This document shows, one piece after another, positions 31,901-43,900 of a DNA stretch of 64,000 nucleotides (position 1 is the stretch's first letter; every line of letters begins with the position of its first letter). The stretch spans positions 11,321,618 through 11,385,617 of the forward strand of contig OX438759.1 in NCBI GenBank assembly GCA_949316235.1, in the 5' to 3' direction. Under the pieces are notes generated by a model. That model did no database searches. It worked only from the letters and a program-made list of their open reading frames with translations, and was not told where the DNA came from. The position numbers and the translations under genes are program-made. Source of the stretch: Oegoconia quadripuncta (taxonomy: Eukaryota > Arthropoda > Insecta > Lepidoptera > Autostichidae).

Positions 31901-34900
31901 CCTGCTACTATAACTTCTGTCTGGAAAAATTAGTTTTAGATACAAATCTAAATATGATTGTTGGGTTCTACAGGGTGATTTTGAATTCTTGTAATTACCA
32001 TTTACTGGTGACGCCATTCTTGATCACGAACAACTTTCCCCAAAGAACCATAGTGGAATACGATCAAAAAATTTTCGATTACTCAAAGTAAACCATTCTG
32101 AAACCACCTAAGTATGGAAGTCCAACTAGTTTCGGTTCAATTCGGCTATGGTTCTTAGTGGAAAGTTGTTCGTAATCATGAGTGGAGTCACCAACTGAAA
32201 ATTTTTGCACTACCATACTAAAGGTGGTTTCAGAATAGTTTACTTTGTATGGGTAATCGAAAATTTTTTGATCGAATTCCACTATGGTTCCTTGGGTATA
32301 GTTGTTCGTAATCAAGAGTAGCGTCACCCGGTATAATTGAACACAATTTTATATAATTTAATGTCAACCGAGAGATGTGCAAGTTTTGGTAGGGAACAGT
32401 TTGGTTTATAGAGCATTTTCTTAAGAAAATCCTTCTGAAACGACGTCATAGTTCTTATTCCGCAGTTTCCTGCACTGGCACATAGTAAAATAAATTTTTG
32501 ATCTTCGAACCCTAGATTTTCCGTCTTATAGACAGGATTTATATTACAAATGCACGATACAATTTTGTACAATAGAACGTTTAAAAACAAATGATTTTAA
32601 AAAGTTATTTGTTTTCAACCCATCTTACTACTGTACACAAAACTAAAATTCGAAGTTGGGCCTTGTTGATCTTTCTTTAATAACTATTTAAGTATTTAAA
32701 AACCGAACAACCCGACAGCACATTTTGTATTTTGCGGGCGCCATGTTGAATTTTTTAGCATAAAATGTATCCCATGACACTCAAGGGATCAAGACGAGTC
32801 GAATGACATCTTGCACTTCAAAATCGATCGAGCCGTTTAGGCTACAGGAGGTAACATAGAAACACTCGAAAAACATACCCTCCTTTTTAGAGCTGTCGGG
32901 TAAAAACTAAAACTGGGGAACATAAAGAAGACTCTCGAAATAAGAAATTACGAGAGTACTGAACACCGCTAAACTGTAATACACAATGATTATTCAAAGT
33001 ATGATTGTTGTTTAGTGAATGCTTATGGTGCCTAGTAGATGAAGTCAACAAACCTGTGTTTTGTGTCTCACTGACGCAGCGTCAGTTAATCCAGCCTTTT
33101 TCATGATGTATTGAGATATGTAGCGAATGTGATTATCAAAAATAGAAGCTTTCTCGTGTAACAACTCAAAACCAAACCTACAATAGAAAAATACAATAAC
33201 TATAGTGCTGGCTATCCATAGGATAGAACTAATTAGTTCTATACGAGTGTATAGAACCAACTAGTTCTATCCTACTGTGGCCGTTGTTCTATGACGACTG
33301 TAACAAATTGTACAATTATACAATCTATATTTTTTTATAAAACCAATATAAGTAATTTTGACACTATGGCCATATCCTTGATTTTAAGTTGACTTCAGTG
33401 GAGCATAAATAATGGTAATGGTTCATAATAAATTGTTTTTTTTTTTATTATTATTATTTTAGTCCCAAAAATTTAACTTCAAAATATGTTGGTGACCATA
33501 ACGACTGTTTGGTGTAGTGGTTAGAAACTCTGACCACTATACCAAAACGTCGCGGTTTCGAATCCCGCTAGGGGCATTATGTTTGTATGATGACTGCAGA
33601 CATGACGTGTTCCCGAGTTATGGATGTTTTTCATTTATATATGTATTTATTTACAAAAAAAGGTATTTGTGTAGTTTATCAACCACCTGCATCCATAAAA
33701 CAAGCCTAGATGCTTACTGTGGAACTAGATGGCGCTGTGTGTGTCTCAGGGTATTTTTTATATATTAGCTGCAGCTCAATGACTATTGGTAGACAAAATG
33801 TTTTTTTACTGGAACGCTGCTGATTGGCCGGTGCCTTTTTCAGCGTCATCAGCTCTGCCCGTGAAATAAATAATAATAAAGACAAAATTAACTATTTATA
33901 AGACCAGCCTGCGTAACATGAGAACGTTAGTCGCGTGCGGCGTACGAATGAGTGGGATAGTTGTATATTTCGTCCAAGCGAATGAGCAGGGCAATTATTC
34001 GCTCTAAATATACGGGGGCTGTATGTGAGTCCAATACTCACATAGATTTTGTGTAGAGGTCTCCATCTTCATTAGGCACTTGCGTGATGTTTAGCTCGAT
34101 TATGTCATTCGGCCCTTTAGGCGTAGATATAATCTCCAAAAGTCTTTGGTCCCCGTAACTATGTACGATTGATCCTCGGTTCGTCCTTGAAGCATATTTT
34201 GCTGAACGGCCACTGGAACTAACACATCCAAAAATTTAAATTGAAGAGACAAATGGGCATTTTTTTTTAAGTTTTAAATGATCCGAATTTTACCAAAGTC
34301 GCTCACCTTATCTGTGCATCAAAAATAAGCTAAATGTATATGTGACTATGGAAACAAATAAAGGCTTTATATATCTATGCAAGGTTATATATTCGGGGAA
34401 ATCCTTAAAACTTAAATTAGACAAATACAGATAGTTTGGCAAAATACACATAAAATTCATATAAATAGCGAGTTTTATGAGACTGAAGCGGAATTTTGGT
34501 TTCCTTCCATCACCACAAACCTTTATTCCAACAGTTCTACCACAGGACAAATGGAAATATTTTTTCTCCGTCTGCTTCAATTCCCACTAATTCCAATCCC
34601 AAAATTTTCATACTGGTTTATTATTAAGACACGATGACCACTGGGCCACGGTACCGGGCTTTCGGTATCACCACAGAAGTGGTTGATATGTCTCCTTGCC
34701 TATATTCAATATCAAGAGAAAGCATATCAGGTCTAGCATTCGTGTTCTCATTATTTTAGTTTTGGGAAGCCTCCATACTTTTTATAGCTCAGAAAATCTT
34801 ACTTTGCCACATTCTGACTTATACTAAAATGAAAACCGTGTCCGCGAGCGCGCTAAGCACTGACCGAAAAGGGAAATTCAAGTACCTACCTATGTCTGCG

Positions 34901-37900
34901 CGATGCTAAACGTGCTATTCACCCCAATCTCAATCGCGGCGCTTTTTTATGCGCATGTATAAAATATATCGGAGAAGGAGCGTCCTTGGTCATCTATGAC
35001 CGTAAAACACATTAAGAACATGACAGTGCTGAAGTGATACCTACATGTATAATGCAAGAAACAACATCTAAACTGGTCTTGCTGTTTCGGAGAAACATTT
35101 CTACTGCAGCGCTCCCTGGCATTCTATGATCGAAAGATTTGTTCCATCGACCTCATAACCAAGATGATTTGTAGGTACCAATGAGGACATTGTTTCTACT
35201 CAGAAGAGAAGCACAATCGCCATTTTTAAAATAGACGCTCATTGCATAGAAACCGTAGGGACATTATGACCTCCGCAACCGCACACAGCAATTATTCCGG
35301 CGAACCAACTCCAGGGGTGATCCGTAAAACTCGCGGGAGGTGCTGCTCCTGAACTAGAAGCAAGTCTATGTTCATTATCAGGTTCACTGCTAACCACGTA
35401 CCGGTGCATTGGAGTGGGTTCACGCGACACGCCAAACTTGCAACGGTGTTGCTCAGAACTCTCGTAAGGAAGTTTGCGACCGACAAGGGGTATGTCGACC
35501 GACAAGGACAAGTCGTAATGTGTTGAGCGGCACTGACCTTGGATTTTTGTCTGTTTTTTTTTTCGTTTTTGGTTTGTATATTTTATTATCTGTATTCGTT
35601 TAGTTTTTGTTAGCAAAATGCAAAATGGCTAATTTACACAAAAAAATTATTCGCAACACCCGAGACCCCATCGTCGCGATTCGGCAGTGAACCTGTTAAG
35701 TCGTTATCTTTGCTTGAACGCTCTGGACACTCCTCAGTGTATCAGTAGTTATATAAGCCGCCGGCTTCTTAAATGCGGTACATGTTGAGCACTTATGAAT
35801 AAAGTCAGGCTTCCTTGTTTCCTTGCAGTCTCTAGCATCATAGTTCCCGCACAGTTAGAGCACAATGCGCTCCGTTCAGCATAGCATCGCTTCATATACA
35901 ATACATATCTCCGAGCATTTATACCGCATACGGTGCACGACCTGGGCCTGCAGTCTCGACATAGATAGCGATCGTTATGTTATCGAATTCGGTCGTTAAG
36001 TCCTAACAATGTTATTTTAATTGGAGAATTAGAGTCTTTAGTATCAAAATATCGGTTTCCATTGAAACTACGAATCAGGCTTCCAACAAAAACCGATATG
36101 ATTATGAACACTATAACATTTAGAATAAGACCGTTAGAAGTTAACGACCGAAATCGGTTGCTATCTATGTCGAGACTGCGGGCCCTGGAAGTCCATGTAT
36201 GTCTATCCAGTCAACGAATACTTTTTCTTTGGTAGTTATTAAATGTTTAAGATGATGCCGAATTATTGCAGCCATTTCAAGTCCCAGACGCCTGGATCCG
36301 CCATTCAAATTTCTCCTTCGCATTATTTTGATTTTGAGAATTTTGCCTTTGGTAATATCAGTTTCGCTCTCAATATTCTACTGGTAAAGCGATGGGATGA
36401 ATTCCTCCTCCTCCATGGTGTTGGGGATGGACGTCCTTTACCAAGATCCGTGGCTGTTTCCCTTTGGTTTTTCAAGACGTATTACATCCGCCCTTATTAT
36501 AGCTTCCAATTCTTCTATTTTTTCAGTTGGGAGTCATTACCAACACTAAGCATCATGCCGCCCGGATCGTGCTGCCTTCTTGACTCCCACAATCTGCCAA
36601 CATTTATCGGCAGGATGGTGCATTTGCCAATCGCCTCTTTTATCTTATCCAACGTAGGCAAATCTGCTTTCTCAGCAATCAGATTGGTTATTTATTATAC
36701 ACGGTAGGCCTAATTACATTTGGCACTGGCAGCGCTGGTTTAGCCTGTAACGCGACAATTCGGCATTTTTACAGGTAGAGGAGAAAGTCAGATATCGGTT
36801 AAATGTGAATACCAAAGCATTTAAAAGCAATATCGTATTTTCTTACATAAATTTATTATTTCATTATCTGCGGACGCATAGTTTATGATTTTGTTCAATA
36901 TATTCAAAGGAGCTGTGTTGTTATCCAACGATTTCCGCCATTCGTAGATTGTTTTCTGTCTCCTTACACAGAGACAGGCTAAGGTTATACGGTTATTGTT
37001 TCACTTTTGTAGTAATTCTAAAAGATTCATTAGACTTCTTTTGTTTATTTTGTATTCTTAGATGAATTCTGAGTGTAAGTTCAAGTGAATTCACAACCGT
37101 CAAATCGTATGACATTACAGTTGTGTGTTTCCGTTAACGTCTCTGAATCAAAGTTTTTTAGCCAATCATAATATTGAATACTTGTCAACTATATTAATGC
37201 AAACCACCTGCCTATCTGTGCATTCATCCACTCCAGTCCAGCGGACAAATTAAAAACTCTATTTTTTTTTTTTTTTTTTTTTTTATGATTGACTGGATAC
37301 GCGTTTGACCACAATCTCACCTGATGGATTTTAAGACTTATAGTATTACCTATAAGTCTTATAAGTCTAATTAGTGAAAAATAACATTACATTTAGTAAA
37401 TTTCTACCTATGCATTTATGCTGCAAAGTACAGTAATACAATACTTACATTGTTGAAGAGTCGGTCGCAATGCTGACGTTGCTCTGAACTGGTACTGTTT
37501 CTGATGGTTCGGTTTTACCTCTCTGAAATTTATTACTTAAATTTATCGATGTGTATAAAATTAAAATTATTGCAAAACAAAACCGCTAAATAAAAGGAAT
37601 AATTATGTGTATTTTATTTATTTATTTAATTATAAGAAATCTCATAGCATGACATTCGTATTGTTGACAACAGTTTATGAACGGTTTGTAAAATTGAAAC
37701 TTTAATTGTAATTTTTTTAAATAGTTTTGATATTACATATCAAAATAATTTAAATAAATTACAATTAAAAATTCAATTTTACAAACAGGTGTCGTACATT
37801 TTTTTTAATTTACATTGCAGTATTGAACATGTCTCTTTTATTTGCTTTGAATGTATAGCATAATCGTATAATGTTCAACTGATATACGAATAAATTTTTT

Positions 37901-40900
37901 ATCTTTCAGTTACTTTTACTACATTAGGTACATAGGTATGTATACTTATAATGAAGTAATAATAAATAAATATTTTTTTTTCATTATTTTGATGACCTGT
38001 TTGGTGTAGTAGTTAGAAACTCTGACTGCTATACCAAAAGGTCGCGGCTTCGAATCCCGCTAGGGGCATATGTTTGTATGATGAATAGTGTTCCCATAGT
38101 TATGAATGTTTTTCATTTATATACGTATTTTTTTACAAAAAAATGTATTTGTGTAATTTATCAATCATCTGGTATCCATAATACAAGCGTAGTTGCTTAG
38201 TGTGGAATTTATTATTTATTTATTTCATTTGAAAAAAAAATTAAATTAATGCCTTATAATTTTGTGACTTTTTAAACTCATTAACGGGGATGGGGTAGGT
38301 AGGTTGTAAATTCAAAATAAAGAACAAAGTAATATACCTTTTAAATATTTCGCATTTTCATAAAATAATTGTTTCAGTAACTAACGCAAAAGTGTCCTTA
38401 CAAACAACTTTCGAGCATAGCTGTAATTTTGCAGTTATCAATGTATGTGGCAGTTTAAGTGAAGTGCTGCTTCTTTATTACACAAAAACTGCTAAACCGA
38501 TTATACTGAAAATACAATGGGACCAACTTGACGCTAACCTCAATTATTTACAAAAAGAATCACGCGAAACAGCCGCCAAATGTCGGAGTTATCGATGAAC
38601 ATACATAAAAATACAAACAGCCGAATATAGACCCTCCTCCTTTTTTGATTTTTTATTGAAGTCGGTTAAAAATACCTGACATCACCCGAAATGGGGGTGC
38701 ACTTTCATCCCTTAGGAAGTGAGCTGAGGGGCGACGGTTCCTCAAAGATTTTGAACATATTCTGTACGACAAACAGCTTAACCGATTTCAATGATCAAAG
38801 CGTCAATTGAGTCTTTTCAAATTCTATCAAAGATAAAATTACCAATTCTAAAATTAGGTGGCGGCTGAGAATGGCATTTTTCTTCGAAAATGTAATATTT
38901 TATTTTTTCAATTTTCATTTAAATTAAGAAAAGAAAAAACATGTTTTTATTTTACAAATGTAATACATTTTTATAAGTCTGCCTTAATCACTTTTTACGA
39001 AGGTTTTTGATTGCTCCATGTAAGGCCATATCATACAATACAACAACAAACACAAATTTTAAGTGTTTTGTGTACACAAATTTATAGCTACAAAAATTAA
39101 TTTTAAATTAGTATCATATACCTACTAGCTACTACGATGCGATATGTATGGGTGGCGCAGCAATAAAATGAATTAGTTACTTTTGTAACAACTTTAAATT
39201 ATAAAATAATAAGTGTATTTGTATTGTATTGTAATTCGGTTACCTATATACTACGCACCGAATGTGTTAACCTATATTTTCAGGTCATCTAAGGTATCAG
39301 AAGAAGTGGCATTGTGATTTTAATCGTTACTTATAATATATTTACCCTTTCTAGGGATCCGTAGTCAACAAGGAACCCTTATAGTTTCACATGTATCTGT
39401 CTGTACGCGGCTTAGCTCAGAGGCTCTTGCTAGTAGAAAGCTATAATTAATTTGGCATGGCTACACATATTAATCACGCCGACAAAGTGGTTGAAATAAA
39501 ATCATGAAATAACTTTTATTAGGATACAGTTTTTCGATTCAGAGATCTGTTTGTGAAATATGAATTTTTAAAATGCTTAATTTTGTCAGTCAAATACAAT
39601 TCGATTTCATATTTATTTCGTAGGAATAGGTATTCACTTAAAAACAACATATTGACATTACTGCTCATTCACAAAGCTGACGCCCCGAGAAGTAGGAGCA
39701 AGAAACTCAAGGATCGCTCTTTTTATGTAGGTTTTGGGTTACAAAGTGTAATATTAACAATATATAACATTATCTAAATATATAAAGGAAGAAACTGACT
39801 GACTGACTGACATATCAACGCACAGGCCAAACCGCTGGGTCTAGAGTTTCCAAATTTGGCACGTAGGTTCCTTACGAGGTCTAGGGGAGCACTAAGAAAG
39901 GATTTTTCAAGATTCACCCTTTAAGGGGGTGAAACAGGGGTGGGAAGTTTGTATGAAGAAACAGTATAACTTGGACATTTCGACTATTTTCGACTCGAAA
40001 CTTCGCAAGAGTACTCCTAGGAACAAATAAGCTAATACGTGTTTTGAGATTTATCTCACCCTCTAGGGGTGAGATAGGGGTGGGGGATGATACCAAAAAA
40101 GTCTATATTGGTGTCGTTATTTAGGTTTTTTGGGACGTTGATTGCGAAAATGACATTTATTTTGAAGCTAACCCCTTACGGGTTGCGATAGTGGTAGGGG
40201 TTGAAATCACAAATTCAAATTGGTGTCGAAGTCGAAGAGTCAAAATCGAAGAGTCAATGTCGAAGATTCAAATTCGAAATTCAAAGTCGAAGGCTCAAAG
40301 TCGAAGGCTAAAAGTCGAAGACTCAAAGTCGAAGACTCAAAGTCGAAGACTCAAAGTCGAACGCTCAAAGTCGAAAGCTCAAAGTCGAAGGCTCAAAGTC
40401 GAAGGCTCAAAATCGAAGGCTCAAAGACGAAGGCTCAAAGTCGAAGGCTCAAAGTCGAAGACTCAAAGTCGAAGGCTCAAAGTCGAAGGCTCAAAGTCAA
40501 AGGCTCAAAGACGAAGGCTCAAAGTCGAAAGCTGAAAATCGAAGGCTCAAAGACGAAGGCTCAAAGTCGAAGGCTCAAAGTCGAAGACTCAAAGTCGAAA
40601 AGTAAAATTCATAGTCAAAGTCATGTCAAAGTCATAGTCAAAATCATAGTCAAAGTCATAGTCACAGTCATAGTCAAAGTCATAGTCATAGGCAAAGTCA
40701 TAGGCAAAGTCATAGTCAATGTCAAAGTCATAGTCAAAGTCAAAGTCGTAGTCAATGTCATAGTCGAAACTCTACATGGTAATTTTTCTGCTGAATGTAT
40801 TCCCGTGGGAAAGTAATAAAGTGTTGATTCATGTAGTCTACGCGGACGAAGTCGCGGGCAGCTGCTAGTATTATATAATTAGATTGAATATCGCCGAGCG

Positions 40901-43900
40901 GTATAGACCGGTATAGGCGATGAAGCATGGACATAGGTCCATGCTTCATCCAGATAATCAGAAATTTGATGAAAGCCTTTGGTAGGTAATGGTGTCGATT
41001 CTGGCGTGCAGTCGCTAATCTAATCTAAATCTAAAAATCTCTAATTTTAAATGCATTTCTCAAATATGCTTTTCTGGTTTACGGACGCCCAAATTGAATT
41101 GCTGTACTGTATTGTTTGATACCATTGATACTTAAAAGGTACTAGAATTAATCACGCCTTGAAAAAATTAAATTTTAAAAAATTAGGTTATGTATGCATT
41201 ATTTTTCACCGCGGCCTTAAATTCAAAATAAAACATTAGGAAAATCTTTTGTACCCTTTTGTAAGACTTTTATGGAAAGTTCACACTTTTTGGGTTGTAG
41301 ATAACCCACTAAACCTGGAAAAACCACCTCTCTAATTTTAAATGTGATGTTTTTAGATGACGACTAAATTTCGCTAATAATATGTCTTAGATGGCTTTCT
41401 GGAATAGATTTTGATCTCTAAAACCTAAATTGAATTGATTTAGAGTAATCTTCTAATTTAAGAAACGTCAAAATTGCGACGGAGAATAGGAAATTAGAGC
41501 ACTCTAATTTTAAATTTAAGTTTTAGAGGTCATTGCAGAATCGACACTGGTTTGTTTTATAGTGCTTTTGAATTTAAAGGTAAATTTTGAATATCCACGG
41601 CAACCTTATTATAAAAATGTTTCCGTGTACATTGCCCCTTAAACGGCTTAGTGCCTTTGTGTCAACGGCTGACATGAACACAAGTTTATTTTTATATTGT
41701 CACCATTTTTATTAAACGATTCAAAAAAAATTCTACATAAAGTTTTCGTAATCATATGCTATAATATGTCGTAAGTCATTATGGTATGGAAATAGCTTAA
41801 ATTGTTTTTTTTTTCTCAATAAGCAGTAAATTATGGTCAAGTGTCGTCCCACTGCCAGCTAAATGGCTGGTTTTGGATGGGTGTGTGAAAAAATTCACAG
41901 CAGTAGGTATTATATAACGACAAAAGGAAAATTATCACAGCTAAGTAGGCTTTACAAGTTAATGAGTAAACTTATAAAATTTCCCTTGAAAATTATTTAT
42001 CAAACAACAAATTGTAACTGGCTGATACCACGATGATACGGAACCGTTCACTGCGCGTGGCTCGACACGGTCGGTTTTTTAAATTTTTGTTACGATTTAT
42101 TTTCTTTTTGTACAATTCATATTAAAATTTTACCTATACAGTTACAATAACAAATATAAATGCTTTTATCTGATTTATTTGTATGATATGGCCTTGCATG
42201 TACTGATGGAACAATAATGGAAATAACTTAGTGACACGACTTTGCCGACAATTATCTCAAAAAATACTGAATCGACGAGGGTTTCTAAACCCATATTAAC
42301 AATATGTCATAAAAATATTTACAAAAAAAATACCAGTGTCGGCCGCCATCTTGCTTACTATCACTGTGCAAAGCAGCATGTCTTAATCATAAAATACAAC
42401 TTTTTGGTCAAGATTCGCCATAAATATGCGAAATCGCGCGCGATGCAGCGAACTTACTCATTCACGTAGGTAGGTAGGTATGAATTTGTTTTGTATGTTG
42501 TTTTGTATTTGGTTTGTTTGATTGTTATGTGCGCCGACCAGACTAAACTACAGATTTTAGGAAGTCTTGTTGATTAATATTTAATGCAAAGCTTATTGTT
42601 ACCAAAAATGAGATAAAGGTTCGTACTAGTCACCAGTACTTAATTAATAATGCAAAACATAAGACTGGCCGGAATTCCAACAGGTGCCTTAAGGTGTGCG
42701 AGTGAAGGTATTTCATTCTCAAGCTGCAAAGATTCATTTAATACCAATTTAGGCCCATCAGCTTATTATTCTTCCTCAAAACACTAGAGTTACTAGACAA
42801 AGAGATGATCAAAAAGGAAAAAATAGAAGTTTAAAAATTAAAACCAGTATAAAAATATGCTTTTGTGAATTAAAAAACAAACAAGAATTAAATAGCAATT
42901 TCTAGAAATATAAATCTATTTACTATTTAAGTAACCTGAGCAAATATCCAACCACTACTTTTTATAACTATGCCACAATTTTCTATTTACAAGAATACTA
43001 TCTGCCGATACAAGTCTATTCAATGCTATTATATTTGTAAAAGATACTTTATTTTATACCTTAGATACGAAAATTTTTTATCTCTTCTGGAAATATTCAT
43101 GCACATGGTATTAGGCATGTTGAACAGTCCATCTAGGTAACATGAAAGAGTTTTTCTTTTATCTTTTTTTTTTATTTGAGGCTCTTGTACACTCTGGACG
43201 ACTATGCCAGCCTCATTGATACATTCGCCTTTTTAAACCTCACTCTTTTTTTGCAATGGACAATCCAACAAATTTATACAGACTGACAGCACTCCTACAG
43301 AGCATATCAGCCAGTACACAGCATAATGAAAGAGTTATCAAATCAATGTCAAGTTTTTACTGTGTTCTCGATTTTCTATAAATGTGCACGACCTGCACCC
43401 CTGTAGTTAGTAATCCGACTGAGCTGGTTTGTACTTCCATCTTGTTTCGGATTGAGGCCAAACAAGCATTGCCCCGTTTTGTGTGATTGTATCTACAATG
43501 GGATGCAGCTTGGTCTCCGGTTGGAAATTTACTCATGTGTTCAAGTAATATAACAGTAACGAAACTGTAGGAATACATCCTGTATTCCTACAGTTCCGTA
43601 TCTTTTGATGGTTCAAAAGATGCCTTTATAACCATAGGCCAATGGGCACATGGCCTATGGTTGTATTTTATGACATGAGAATAAGTGTCCCTTCCACATT
43701 TTAACTATTATTTGTAATGATATAAATCTGTCATGTTACTGGTTATCTGGGGCTCTATTACATAATTTCTTCGTTATCGTCATCAGTTATATGATTGGTT
43801 AACTCATCGCTCGTTTGACTATTTAACGGTTTCTCATTGATCAACATAATTGATGACAATATCGATGAAGTTACATAATCTAAGGGCTGTACTGGGATTG

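Noticed and set aside
33509..33575. tRNA gene suggested by TGGTGTAGTGGTTAG and GGTTTCGAATCCC
   Set aside because: Both boxes are present, but the unit runs into a repeated SINE tail and recurs at 37991. It lacks a 3' acceptor stem.
36243..36707. 154-codon + strand frame
   Set aside because: The - strand holds better protein-like segments; the + frame is low-complexity and crosses decayed sequence.
40191..40816. Two overlapping + strand frames rich in [13 protein letters not shown]
   Set aside because: Translation of a 14-bp minisatellite in all three frames inside a Helitron. No start context, no conservation expected.
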